NCBI GenBank assembly: GCA_029962745.1
Contig: CM057152.1
Span: forward strand, 24,594,766 to 24,658,765
Length of the DNA: 64,000 nucleotides
DNA from: Echinometra lucunter
Taxonomy: Eukaryota; Echinodermata; Echinoidea; Camarodonta; Echinometridae
Direction: 5' to 3'
Part shown: in pieces, positions 21,021 through 32,944 of the stretch
Layout: the number at the start of each line of letters is the position of its first letter
Numbering within the stretch: position 1 is the first letter of the stretch
The notes under the pieces: generated by a model
Told to the model about the DNA's origin: nothing
What the model saw: the letters and a program-made list of their open reading frames with translations, nothing else
Databases searched by the model: none
Translations under genes and position numbers: made by a program

Positions 21021-22339
21021 GCTGGATCAAGATCATGGATTCAGCCTCAAAGTAGGACCCCAATTAAATCCTCCTAAACTCATAAAAGCTTTTGAATTCG
21101 TAATGGCTACTGAATGCCTCGCTGGGAGAGGATCAATGAATCCTCGAAAATACAACCTCTCGTTTCTCCCATATTTTGGCATCAAAATTCATAGAAATTT
21201 CAGATTACATCAGAAATGATAATATCATTCTTCATTTTCATTTTCTCTGAAAACGGTTGGGTATTTTTTGAAATGCAAGTTTTTTTCAGTTCAAGAGGAC
21301 CATGGGAAGAGGTGTTTACTTTTTCGTGATACAACCCTAGGAGAGTATGAATATGCAAACAATTGACATGTTACTAGACTTCCAGGCTAACTTTCTGTGT
21401 ATTTTTATGTTTGCGCAAGAAGTAGTTTTCTGTAAATCTGCCTTCAAAAGTCACGGTTTTAACATAAAACGACTGTAAACTGTCACTAATGCACATGCGC
21501 TTTTCTGACTTTTTCTATGAATGATTTAAGTCGAGCGCATTACGTCATGCATATCACTAGCACTGTATGTTGCACGTTACGTGTATATCGACAACTAGCG
21601 CAGCACTACTGTAGCCCCCAGCAAGCAGCAAGCCTTTGATTAATTCGCTGTTTAGGCGAGGCCAAAATAATTGTATGCACGTAATTTTCTTTCAATTTCC
21701 TTTCTGTAAAATTTTTCATCATCTGTTTACCGTGCCATGGTTTGTTCTATGTTTTCTGAACCATTTATTTTATCTAGAAATGCATGGGTCTCGTACGGTT
21801 CGCTCCAAAGATAGTTCAGTTAGCTTCGCACAGGCACACTGTGCAGTACAGTGCGAAGGCCGTGCATGAACCGGAGTACGTGGGACTACACAAGATGAAT
21901 CTTGAAGGGTTCGTGAATGACATTGCCTTGGATTTTTTTCCCAACATAACTGTTTGACAGTAAATTTTGAAAAGATATTCGGAGGGGACTTTTGATATAC
22001 TTTGATTGTTCATATATGCAAGCCTGGATCTTGGGCAATAATGGAAAATATGAAAAATAACATAACTTTTGCTGACTAAAAAAAAAAAGAAGAAGCATCT
22101 CATTTCACTAATTTTTCATATAATAAAACATGATTCTGCTACAAATAATTATCATTATGCGTTAGAACAACTCTTATTCTTTAATTTGAAGATTCATTTC
22201 ATTTGGTGGTTTCTAAGGTGAGATTTTACAGTTTAGCCAAGACTCCTCTGAGCAGTTTTACATAAACAAATTGTTGTTACTTTATGCAAATTAGGCAGCA
22301 CAGAGTGAAAGCTTTTGGGCAGTTAATTGGGGTGCTACG
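21021..22339. other. Unassigned DNA
   Basis: No supported gene. Frames at 21636-21869 and 21816-22103 overlap on opposite strands and have no recognisable domain. Confidence 0.4.
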
Positions 22340-22460
22340 CTGTGGCTGGATTCAAATAGGGTTAAGGCCGATTGTGGGTCAGGATAAGGGTTATTTGTGT
22401 GCGAGGGTATTCTGCAGATGTTCCCATAGACACAATACATATATTGTAGCAAGGATTAAT
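22340..22460. repeat. Third copy of the GGTTAGG-like unit
   Basis: It shares ggataagggtt, then a phrase ending in 'ttcccatagacacaatac', then agcaaggatta with 20935-21010. It lies inside a 151-codon frame (22284-22739) that therefore looks fortuitous. Confidence 0.5.
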
Positions 22461-22926
22461 GAAGTGAAAGACAGCTTACCTGTTGAATCTGAGAAGAGTA
22501 TTTTGACATGGGTCTTCATTAGGGCAGCCAATGTGGAATCCAAATACTTTGTTCTCATTCTGTACAAAACCAAAATTACAATACAAAAAATACCAATATG
22601 CTGGCATGTCTCAGTGGGAACACCAGTAGAATTAAAAACTGAATGTCAAGGGTTCAAAACCAAGTTAACAGAGAAAAAGGTATCAATACCCATTACAATC
22701 TACCTACTAATTATTATAATATTAAAGTACCTTATGTGAATATTCTAGGCTTATGATTGATGAAAACCTAGTCAAAACTGCAGGCATGAAATTCAGTACT
22801 GACTGCTGGACATTAAAGAATACAAAGAGAATGTAAATATACTTTGCCTTGAGATTTTCCCGTTAGAACCATAGACATATAACACCGTATAGACAGAAAT
22901 CAAGCACCCACGGATTTTCCTCATTT

Positions 22927-23724
22927 GCATATAGACCAATTTCACCTCCAGTTTATGTATTTGGCCCTCTATCAGCGACGCCATGGCTGCGGTGGGCAAG
23001 CGCGCTGACTGCTATTGGCTCTGTGTACAAAATGAATGTAAGATATGAGATATGCCCCGATATTGTTCCCTTTACTTTATTCTAGATCAATAAAATAAAG
23101 CATGGATACATGGGTAGATGAGGTAAGACAATGGTCATATCTGATGGATGAAGGCATGATGTATTTTTGTACTTTCGATGGTTTTTCAACTTAGTTTTGT
23201 CAGTAAAAGTTCGATTGCAGCATAGAAGCCGTAGTAAACAGGAGCCCTAAATCTTACCCTGTTTACAAAGTCATGTTTTCACTCATTAAATTTTTCGCCA
23301 AAGTACATAATGATAATGTTTCTTGACTTCAAAGTCCTTTCTGTTGATGGTTTTATCCACTGGCGACGAATTCCTTCACATTGCTTACGGAAACCTGTGT
23401 AGGGAGTACGGCTTCTCACACAAACAGGCTTCATGAGTCAAAAGCGAGTGAATTTCGCACTCAGTTAGCTTCCAATTTTTAAACTTTCTCTAATTCTTGT
23501 GGCATTTGAGCACCACACAGCTGCGACCTGAACTTCCCTGGTAATTCTCATTGCAAATATTAAAATAAATCTGCATATACTGGTCAAAATAGACAAAATA
23601 TCGAACGAATGTACATAATGCGCTATTGACTTATGTACTATAAAAGTTGGAGCGCCCACCGCAGTATGTCAAACTGTGTCGAACAGTCTGCTGCCCTCTT
23701 GCGTTGTGAAATTGGTCTATATGA
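22927..23724. mobile_element. ~800-bp TIR element (non-autonomous DNA transposon)
   Basis: The left end atatagaccaatttcac and the right end gtgaaattggtctatat form a 17-bp inverted pair. A second inner inverted pair (ctgcggtggg near 22988, cccaccgcag near 23656) supports a common origin of the two halves. No transposase frame was found inside. Superfamily unknown. Confidence 0.5.
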
Positions 23725-25198
23725 CACTGTGTCATCATTCAGGCTAAGCGTATTTAAGCGTATTGCAATCTGACTTCCGGGGGGACATTTGAACGTTCCC
23801 AAAGCCCCTGATACCATTCCGATAGCCATAAAAATGGAAAATATCGATTCTTCCCCATGCATTATTCATATTTGTTTTTGCGCACTACGATATTCTCAAA
23901 TTTTGATTGGACCCTGCCTTATGAATATGGTGAATATTTAAATGAATGGATTGAGACGAAATATGACCTTTTTTCATCACTTCCGCTACCTAGTTGGCTA
24001 TGATGACGTCACCCGCACAGAATGATCATTTTAGGGGGAGAAGTTTGTCGGTGAGAGTACAACTGTAATTATGCTTGAATTTCTTAAATGCACCTATATT
24101 GAAAAGAAGTTCGAACATTGAGAGTGATCTACTGGTATTTATTTACATTTTGAGAAGTTGCAAAGGTGTTTTAATGAATAAATTTTTGGACAATCTACTC
24201 TCAAACTTTCAATACATTTTTCATCGTTGAGAGCTTTATTTTCGGCTTGACTGCCACTAGAACTCTCTTGGTCTTGACAGCTTGCCCGGAGTGTCGGGGC
24301 GGGACGTCATCAGAAAATTTGTGCAGTGCTCATCGATCTTCCGAGTTCTTTTGTTGAATTATTCCCCCCCCCCCCATCAATAAACGTGATAAATAACAAT
24401 ATTTCCTATTCACTGCTATTGGATGAAGAAATTTGGTTATTGGTTTGAAAATATGATTTGGACCAGGTTGAAAAGTAGGTCTAACAGTTGTGCCTAAAGT
24501 TAGACAAACGGCGACCGTTAGAATAGAAGATGTTGGCAATCAAATCCAAGTCAAATGAAGTGAGGAAAATGTCTGACGTTAGAGTCTAACGTTAGTTGGC
24601 CTGGCTAACTGTTTAGTGTTACTGGGAGTTTAAATTCAAGTTAAACATTAGTTGACATCTGATCCCCCATTTATTTTGACAAAGCTGTTATTGTTGCTGT
24701 TGTTAGACCCGGTTCACTATCTAATTCAGATGTAGACATAGTCCAGACCTAACAGTTAAATCTAGAGTCTAATGTTAGTTAGTCCTAGTGAAGATCATTA
24801 CTAATCTTTCCCACTTAGTGAGTACTAACGTTACACAGATCGTATCTCTGGGTAGCGTTGGTTGAGCAAATCTGCGTCAAATTGTCACAAAATAGTCACA
24901 GTGTTACGTATCACATTTCTTACTGAATTCAAATTCAATCACAGACAGCGGAAAATCTTGATTATGACTTCGATATTCAGTGACAGCGGCTATAACTTGT
25001 GTTCTTCATGCTTGACTCATAAATTTTGTCTTTTTTTTTTCTAATTGCTAGCTTGATTTCTTTTTTCTTTTTTTTTCCAGTGTAAGGGTTGAGCACGTAG
25101 CATACAGCATTGTCGTGAGTGACAACAGCTTGTCTAGATTCTAACTAGAAATGTAACTTGAACTAATGTTTTTTTTTTCTTTCTTTTCACAATTTCAG
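23725..25198. other. Unassigned DNA with cgttag-type short repeats
   Basis: About 24570-24850 contains several copies of gagtctaacgttagtt/gagtctaatgttagtt. A 13-nt C tract lies at about 24364. No supported gene. It ends in a long pyrimidine run just before the candidate exon. Confidence 0.4.
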
Positions 25199-25946
25199 GA
25201 TGTTGCTTTTCTTCTCCAATAAAATAGATTCTGTGGAGACATGTACAAATCCTGAGAGGAAAAAAGAACTTGCTGAAATTTGGAGAGGTAGGCTGTATGA
25301 ATAAATTTGCTGTTTATCGGTCTAGATCTATGCCAAAAAATAATAACAATGATGATGATAATAATAATAGGACAGTAGAATAATAGGACAATATTAATAT
25401 AGTTGCCCTCGACTGAACATTGTCCTTTTTGTCAAAGCAAAGCCTTTCAAATATCTGGACTGGATCCTGTTTTTTGGAATAATAATAAAAAATAAAAATA
25501 AAAATAGTAATGATAATGATGATAATAATGGACAGTCTATAAAGCAATCTAGCAAAAAAAAAAAAAAAACTACTTCCCAGGCACAAATATAGAAGAGATA
25601 AGACAATCCTCATGAATGTCCTGAGTCAAGTTCAATGTATTATCAGATACAATTTAACTTGGGTTTGAAAGGTTTTTAAGAATGTAATTCTCAACATCAT
25701 TGATAGATTAATGTGGAGGAGCTACTGTAGTTGAGAAGGCCCTTCCAGAAGACAAGTTTGTGGACAGATGTATTCAATGAGTCCAATCGTGTACATAGCT
25801 TTATTTTGCTATAATCAATACATGTTTATGAATTTATATCTTACATATTTCACATGTCTTACATATTTGTTAAATTTTGCCCTTTTTCATATTTTTTTCA
25901 TTCAACAGATATTCACGAGTTCTCACCTCTTCATCTTCATTGTTGA
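25199..25946 (+). CDS. Candidate two-exon host coding segment (unrecognised)
   Basis: A strong acceptor (T-rich tract then cacaatttcag, ending 25198) is followed by an open 88-nt stretch from ATG 25200 to 25287 and a donor, gagag|gtaggc. About 620 bp on, a second acceptor (ttttttcattcaacag, ending 25908) starts an exon that keeps the frame and reaches TGA at 25944-25946. The predicted end reads NPERKKELAEIWRDIHEFSP. Only one frame is open across exon 1, and the splice phases agree. I do not recognise the protein. An upstream exon could exist, or this could be chance. Confidence 0.25.
25320..25575. repeat. Trinucleotide-rich low-complexity DNA
   Basis: It has interrupted (aat)n/(gat)n runs at about 25337-25370 and 25484-25530, and an A tract at 25553-25569. 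The long minus frame here is a by-product. Confidence 0.7.
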
Positions 25947-27640
25947 TGGCAGCTGGACAAGATCAAACTCTGCACATATCCCGAAGTTATTGTAATAGGT
26001 ACATTTAGCAAAAAAGAGGGACTGTATCAATAGCTTTTTACCTTAATTAGCCTGCCACATCCCTAGTTACTACCCACAGATCTATCATAAGTTTTATTTC
26101 CTAATTGAGAATAGAGTTTTCTCTAAGACTAGGATGAATTGGGACATTGTATTGCCCCTAATGTTAACACTGAAGTGCCCGCCAAGCTGATAGGTCTTTG
26201 ATCCTTTTGAATCTCCACAGAACTTTTTGTTGTTTTGTGTGTTTTGTTTGTGTGTTTGTGTTGACAGTATTCTCCCCCCTTTTTTTTTTGGAGCTTTTAC
26301 GGGAAGTTTCTATTTTTCAACACGGCTGTAAGTTCGCTCAATTGTAACAAATCACCTGTAGGGTACGAATTCGTAAAGAAGTTATTGATTTTGGTGCATG
26401 AAAAAGGGCCTTACATATATATAAAGAAAATTAAGATAATCTTTGTTCATATTTTCATGCCCAATATGCAAAACATTCTTTGCAACTGTGAATTATTAGA
26501 TGATCATTGTTCCATCCGTCAATTGGAGGTTTGGAATAGTGGATAAATGTGTTAAGTAAAATCCTGATTTTATCAAGAATTGCATGATGTAGCATAGGTC
26601 ATAATCTTTTAAACTCCCTAGAGTACGATAGGATATCTGTGCATCAGTTTAAAAAAATATATTTGCAAAAAAATTTCATGCATTAAAGATAGTAGCCCAC
26701 TTTTGCAAGTGGCACCCAATCTTGCTTTAAGCCACAAGAAAAAAAACTCCTAAAGTTGTGGATCCCAGTACATTCCCGTTAAGGATCGAATAGGACATAT
26801 TCAACACAAATTTTCTTTGATTTTATTTGTTTTGTAAAGGCGTCTTCCTGACGCTTTTAGAGAACAACCATTCATTTTCACCTATTCATTGGAATATTGT
26901 TGTAAATTGTTGTAAATTAATTCAATTTAATTCAATTCAATTCAATTCGTATACCTGTTGGCCCTGCCTGATCTTAAAATCATTGTCCTGGACCTTATGA
27001 GTAACTGCGTTTAGTGTTCACAAATGTGAAATATTATTTTGTGTCATATATCTATTGTAAGTTATGTATTTTGTACTGATGTGATTATAGTTTTACACAA
27101 ATATCTGTCATTTAAAATTGAAATTGGCTAGTTTCTCTTCCAATGCTGAAACAATGTTGTGGTAATGTGGGCTACTACTTCTGAAGGTATAAGATTAGAA
27201 ACTGTAATACTTTCATGTTAATGAGTTAGTCACGAAATGTATTTTTGTATGCAAGAATGACATACAAACATGAAGCTAAGAGCAATCATCAGTTTGTGAA
27301 AATTGGTTATAACATTACAAAAGGTGATGTAATTACACTGAGTATAGATCTGTAACAGATTGCAGACTTGATCAGTTAACATGTAAACACGATAAATTCA
27401 TCATTGCGATAATGATGCTAATAAACTTAACTTATATTTTGAACATCCAGTAATCCACTTATTTTGTTGTTTTCTGTAAGTAACATGATTGAATAGTTTA
27501 GAAATTGTGGTGAAACAAAATAGAGAGTGACAGAGAAATATATATCTCAAAAGAAGAGATAACAAGAGAGGTGACGTGAGATCACGGAGATGGTGATAAA
27601 GATTTTGATATAAAAAGAAATGAACGAGATAAAGATGTGA
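25947..27640. other. Unassigned AT-rich DNA
   Basis: No supported gene. A (ttcaa)n-like run at 26924-26950 resembles the inverse of the LINE tail at 58091-58112 and may mark a LINE 3' end, but no coding part is attached. Confidence 0.4.
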
Positions 27641-27750
27641 CTTTGGGGGAAAGAGGGAAGGAGAGGAGGGAGAGGGCGAGGGAGAGGGCAAGGGAGAGAG
27701 AGAGGAGGGAGAATAGGAGAGAGAGGGAGGGTGAATAGGAGAGGGAGTGA
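27641..27750. repeat. GA-rich purine tract
   Basis: About 100 bases are nearly all purine on the plus strand (gggaaagagg, gagggagagg and similar). The Pro/Ser-rich minus frames over it are artefacts. Confidence 0.85.
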
Positions 27751-28085
27751 AGAAGCCACTGGGGAAAATATTTGCCAATTATACCTTGGACACATTTGTT
27801 TTCTTTTTTTTTTTTTTTTTGGGGGGGGGCTTCTTTATTCTTTTACCCACCTTGTATTAAATTAAAAACAGATAATTCAGCACAACAACTCCTACTGATC
27901 AGCTGGGTAAAACGACTAATGACTCGAAGGGGGGGGGGGGGGCGGAATTGAGATTACCATTTTAATGTCCTTTTTTTTTTTCTTTAGAAAGCATAATAAT
28001 ATTAATGATGCAGAAGAGGTTTTATCATCTTGGTTGAGAGCTCTGGTTGTAAAGTGATCTGATCTCACATGATATTAGATATAAT

Positions 28086-28318
28086 CAGGGCGAAGCTAAG
28101 GGGGCACAAGGGGGCCATGTCCCCAGCCCTCCCCCCCCCTTGATATCGGTGAGTAAAAAAAAAAAGATTAGCATATGCCTCATCTCATGTTAGTTACACC
28201 TAATACTGAAATTTAGTGTGCAGAAAATGCTATTTTCATGCACGAATTTTCAAAAATCTCCCTACCCTCCCTTCCTTGCCTTGCCCCCCCCCCCCTGAAA
28301 ATTCCTGGCTACGTCAGT
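28086..28318. mobile_element. Possible short non-autonomous element
   Basis: Left: cgaagctaagggggcac...; right: gccccccccccccctgaaaa...ctggctacgtcag. Similar 'aggggca...tgcccc' with 'tagctacgccactg'-like phrases occur at 16435-16480 and 46025-46225. The inverted ends are imperfect, so this is tentative. Confidence 0.3.
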
Positions 28319-28319
28319 A

Positions 28320-29700
28320 GCATACGTTTGCTGAATTGTGCAGCATCTTATCCAGTTTACCTTATGATTAGTAATACGGGAATACAATGCTGCTGTCCTA
28401 ATTCCCCTTTTTTCACGCCATCAAGAATTCTGAAGAATCAATGCAGAAATAAGCTCATTCTTCCTCCAAGATTTTGTTTCTCCATAGCTAGTAATGTATT
28501 TCTTCAGACTGTCTGTCGTTCTCTGATTCTTTCTTTCTCAATCTCTTTCTAGCTCACCACACACACATCTTCTCTCTCTTTTTAAGTCCCGGGAAACCCT
28601 GATTATATCTAGCATGTCTAATGGAATGGTCAATTCTTCCAAGGAGTTACCAGCAACTCCTTACTTCTTCTGAATATTACTTATAAATTTTAAAGTTTGG
28701 TACATGTGATTGTACCAGGCCGGGCCCAGTGAATCGTTTGAATGAAACGCTATGGTGAAACCAGACATCAACAACGTCACACTGCTTTTGCATTTGGCAT
28801 ATAACGGTATTAGTTGCATTATAATTAGATAATTGAAGGACACTGATTCGCCAATGCTCCTTTGTTGGAATAAATTTATGCATGAATGCATTAGCATATA
28901 TGAATAGATAATGCAAGTTGACCTCTACCTAATGAGCATGCTCAACGCTGAACTGTGTTTGCGCTTCTTTTGCGTGGAAATCATATGCGGCCTTGGGGAG
29001 CAGCTTCCGAAATGAATTATTCATGGGGGCTTCGGGAAGCATTCAAATCGTGTTCAAATGACAAAATGGCGGAGATTGCGGGGGCTGGTTAGAACTATGA
29101 GCAAGAAGAAGCTCAAAAATAGTATTATTGGAGGCACCGAGGCCCATATATTTTTAACCAGAAAATTGAAATTATGGCACAGTATATTTGTTTAATATTT
29201 TTGATCAAAAATTCAAACTAAAGAATGAAGTATCAAAATGGCTCACTTTTTATTCTCTTGCCATTTTTTGTGGTCTTGTGTTCATATTCTTTATTTCAAA
29301 TTCATGTCTTATCGAAAGCTCCATGGCATTAAATGGTATACAGATAAACTTCAAAGTGATCAGAAATGGAGAAACTCAGTAGCCTTGACACGAGAGCTGC
29401 ATGAATTAGGGCATTTACAGAATCAAACAATCATTCAATTCTGTAAACACTCTAATTGTGGTCTGTTATCACTTATCTTCTTCAAACCCCTTCACTGTTA
29501 TTCCTTAGAATGACAGGCAAAGTATTTGGGGGGTTATTTCACACGCACTAGCTGTACGCGTTATTTTTTCAGATGATTGGTACACTATGTCATTGTAACA
29601 AGAAATTTGAAGAAATCACAGATACAGCCAATAAATCATCACTTGAAAGCAGGAAGCACGCAGATGACAAACGTACTGTTATACGTCAACTGAATACACC
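28320..29700. other. Unassigned DNA
   Basis: No supported gene. An atggcggagat context at 29065 resembles a translation start but closes after eight codons. Confidence 0.4.
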
Positions 29701-29701
29701 C

Positions 29702-29830
29702 AGGGCTCCACACTAACATTTTTTTCTGGGGGCCCGGCTGAGTGCCCAGATGTCATTATTTTGAAATTTTGGTGCCCAGAGTGAAATTTTGAGCGCCCGG
29801 AATAAACTTCCGCTACAAGAATATGCATTA
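29702..29830 (+). mobile_element. Possible hAT-type transposon end
   Basis: cagggctccacactaac is a characteristic hAT-like terminal sequence, followed by tggtgcccagagtgaaatt repeats (gtgcccaga, gcgcccgga). No matching opposite terminus was found nearby, so this is a solo end. Confidence 0.35.
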
Positions 29831-30508
29831 AAAATCAACCAAACCCGGGGTGACCAAACAATCATCCAACAATTGAGCACATACCATCAACCTTGCATTT
29901 ACTGAATCAACAATAAGTCCCGATTTTCATTGTGTAATTCCTATTAAAAAAAGTTTGAAGGTATGGTGATGTCAATTTCTTACGCTAAAATGCCTAGAAT
30001 TCACCTCGTTTTTGATCATCATGTACGACCTACAAACCAAGTTTCTATTCTCACCAGATCGACTGTTGCACTTATAAATGAAAGCAGCCAAGGCGAGAAA
30101 CATGTTTGTATGCACTGTATGCGGACGTGGGTGTAAATTACTTTAGTCCAATGTACTATTTCAGCCCTGACTGTAATTATGAGCGAAGGAGCTCTCTCAA
30201 GTAATCATAAAAGAAATATGAACGAAAGCTATACGAAAGTATGACAAGTCTTAACAAGATATTTTTGAAGAAATAAATGAATGAAAAACGAACGGACATT
30301 ATAAAAAAAATAAACATTCATACTTGCAAGCAAGAGCTTGTTCGTTAGTGTCCTTCTTACTAAATTTTGTGGTGGGAATGAAATCATTCAGGCCAAGTTC
30401 GAATTCGAATCATGACTGAATGCTCCGCGCCCACGCTTGCATGCGGTAATCGTAATGTCAACGTTCTGAACGTAGAGTGAATGAATAGAATTTGTCGGTA
30501 CACTCCAA

Positions 30509-30696
30509 GGCCGGTATTCTGGAAATCGTGTTATCTTTGCAATCAGAAATAGCGTACGCCATTGGCTCACATCGCACACTTTTGTCTTGTGTGCTGGTCA
30601 TTTGCGCAGTTTAAACCAACCATAAGTACATTTGTTATGACGATTAACGCAGTGAAGATAAGACAAAAGATAACACGATTTTCAGAATACCGGTCC
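30509..30696. mobile_element. 188-bp MITE with ~30-bp TIRs
   Basis: The left TIR ggccggtattctggaaat... (30509-30538) and right TIR ...attttcagaataccggtcc (30666-30696) pair with few mismatches. The remainder is a short non-coding spacer. Superfamily not determined. Confidence 0.75.
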
Positions 30697-30785
30697 CTGG
30701 TTTTAGTGCTTCAGTGTTTAGCGCTACCTTTTGGCGACTGATTTATTCCCGAATTAACAAATTCGTGACAACAAATGTGGAGTTA

Positions 30786-31065
30786 TTCCGAATGTTTGTT
30801 ATTCCGAGGGTTCGTTAGTCCGAAAGTGAAATAAAGTTCGTTAATCAGAAAATAACATAAGGTTCATTATTCTGAAGGTTCGTTAGTCCGAAAATGAAAA
30901 AAGGTTCGTTATTCCGAAGGTCCGTTAGTCCGAAAATGAATCAAGGTTCGTTATTCCGAAGGTTCATTAATCCGAAAATGAAATAAGGTTCGTTAATCCG
31001 AAAATGAAATGAGGTTCGTTATTCCGAAAATGAAATAAGGTTCATTAGTCTGTAAATACAGTAAT
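30786..31065. repeat. 42-bp tandem array, left arm of an inverted pair
   Basis: The unit is ggttcgttattccgaagg followed by ttcgttagtccgaaaatgaa; the period is 42 bp (for example 30907 to 30949). The same unit in opposite orientation forms 33800-34105. The inner edge aaatacagtaatcaac pairs with actgtatttgttac at 33772-33785. Confidence 0.85.
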
Positions 31066-31630
31066 CAACATGGCGAAGTCGGGAAAGCCGAGTGGGACGG
31101 GCGTTGGTCAGAATCACCCTTTCTGTTCAGTTGTTATGGGGGAGGGGCTGATCTATCGTGACCAGGGACGTATACCAATTCTTTCAAAGGGGGTGATCAT
31201 AGGCATATGGGACTAGTTCATTTTCAGTCCTGAATCCATGTAAGAATCGATGTTATGCTTAGGCTACCGCTCGTCGCCAGCCCTGTTGATGTGGGGGGGG
31301 GGGGGCGGGGAGGAGGTTTCATGCATTTTTTTCATTGTTTAGTCCATGTTCAAAGATCCATTCTCGATTAGCTGTTTACCACTTGTAAACCTTAAAAATG
31401 TCGCTCTGCGGGGGCCGTAGGGGGGTTGTTTGGACCAGAATAGAAGGAGTGTTTAACCCCGGGGGCGTCGATCCATTTTTGGATGGGTGGGGGGCAAAAC
31501 AGCCATCCGTAGCTAGCGTGGCCAACTTTTCGGAATGGGGGGGGGATACACACTAATTTCGCATTAAATGTCTTATAAGAAGGCAAGAAAAGAGTAGTGG
31601 CATAGACAAGTCCTCAGGCGGGAGGATGCC
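31066..31630. other. Unassigned DNA inside the foldback-like unit
   Basis: It has several G tracts (about 31290-31306, 31537-31545). No supported gene. Confidence 0.4.
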
Positions 31631-31665
31631 ATGGGGACAGGGGTGTACGTACACCCCTGCCCCAT
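31631..31665. other. Near-perfect 35-bp palindrome
   Basis: The core caggggtgtacgtacacccc (31638-31657) continues to a perfect 22-nt palindrome ending 31659. It extends on both sides to atgggg/ccccat with a single unpaired base. Confidence 0.9.
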
Positions 31666-31817
31666 AGGCCCTGGCGTACGCCCCTACCCTCCCCCATAGC
31701 ACTCAGGATTTTTCAACTTGGATCGCATCAGTTATGATTGTGACTTCGTTCCAGCATTCTGGAACGCCTAAGGGAAAGGGGGAGGGGCACGCCGACATGT
31801 GAACCAACAGGACCTAA

Positions 31818-31846
31818 GCTAATGATGATGATGATGATGATGATGA
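31818..31846. repeat. (GAT)n microsatellite
   Basis: About nine uninterrupted gat/atg triplets. Confidence 0.9.
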
Positions 31847-32109
31847 TAGTAACAACAGTTAACAGTAATTATTACTATTATTAGTGAAAATATTATTGTT
31901 ATTAGCATTGTAATCATTTCAATTCATTTATTTCCACAATGCAGCGAATGAATTTTACAAGATCTTTCACATTTCAAAATCACTGTGAAATCAACAGTGT
32001 AAGTTATACAAAATATTGATATTGATTCAGTTCATACAGTATATGAAATCAATAAATGGCAAGTATAAAATAAACGATGCTGGCTATATATGTGGAGAAA
32101 ACCTTTAAA

Positions 32110-32132
32110 CCCCCCCCCCCCCCCCCCCCCCC
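32110..32132. repeat. 23-nt poly(C) tract
   Basis: It is an uninterrupted C run. Others of 14-28 nt lie at 9656-9674, 14863-14881 (G), 46568-46595, 50495-50508 (G) and 50634-50650. Confidence 0.95.
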
Positions 32133-32419
32133 GTCCCCATCCCACTCTAACTAGGCTAATGTCAAAGGCTCAAAAGGGCAGTATCATCAGATCATGTATT
32201 GAATAGCTATAATTATCTAAAACTATTGATATTATTGTTTTGCCTAGTACCTCTCCATTGTGACGAAATGAGCTCAAACTTTTTTTCGGGGGGGGGGGGA
32301 TGAGATTGGCATGCATCGAAACAATGACTTCAGGGGTTCTATGTACAAACCTAACCCCATCGCCTCAGCACACACTTTTTTTTTTGGAGGGGGTTAACAA
32401 AACATGCACACGTTTGTAT

Positions 32420-32575
32420 CAATATGCATATAGCACATCAATTTATTTGAAATACGATGAAACAGCAATGTAGATAAAATGCCTTGTTGAAGGGCATAAG
32501 TGCCGTGCCGGGGTTCGAACCCCAGACCTTCGCGTCTACAATCAAGCGTCTTAAACCATAAGACTATATGGCACC
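32420..32575 (-). mobile_element. tRNA-derived SINE
   Basis: On the minus strand the sequence begins ggtgccatatagtcttatgg. It then has a loop ttgtaga (as in tRNA-Tyr-like GTA), a perfect B box GGTTCGAACCC within a paired T arm (ctggggttcgaaccccgg), and an end gcacggca that pairs partly with the start. A tail follows with 'cccttcaacaaggcatttta' and 'tctacattgctg', typical of LINE-derived SINE 3' parts. The poor anticodon stem and fused tail argue against a functional tRNA. Confidence 0.7.
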
Positions 32576-32910
32576 TCTTCATACACACGCACACACCCTG
32601 GCACACACAAAACACACACCTGCACACATGCTGTTTCGGGGAAACGAACTGAAATGCAATACCTCTTCAAATCCCACGTGATAATGATAATGAAATAAAA
32701 ACAATAATCATAATTGCTGTTATCATTTTCACAATGATTAATAGTATTATCACCATTACTACCATCATTATCATTATCATTCCTATTCATATTTATATTT
32801 TTGTTTTATCGTTACTTTTACTAATATCATCAGTGTTATCGTTATTATCATTATTATAAGCAGCAAAAACTGTTAAAATAAATAATGATTTCCCCCTCGA
32901 AAAAAAAAAA
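32576..32910. repeat. CA-rich and ATT/CAT-rich low-complexity DNA
   Basis: CA-rich stretch at 32580-32630, then interrupted att/cat triplets at 32680-32870 and an A tract at about 32900. Confidence 0.8.
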
Positions 32911-32944
32911 ACCTAAATGAATCTTCGACCACGCGTGGTCGAAC

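Noticed and set aside
22284..22739. 151-codon open frame as a candidate gene
   Set aside because: It overlaps a dispersed GGTTAGG-like repeat, has no recognisable domain and ends in a low-complexity hydrophobic stretch.
27401..27795. Pro/Ser-rich minus-strand protein
   Set aside because: It is a translation of a GA-rich tract.
29065..29092. ATGGCGGAG as the first exon of a gene
   Set aside because: The frame closes after eight codons and the possible donor (gttaga) is weak.
32501..32575. Functional tRNA gene
   Set aside because: The T arm is good, but the anticodon stem is mismatched and a SINE-like tail is fused to it.
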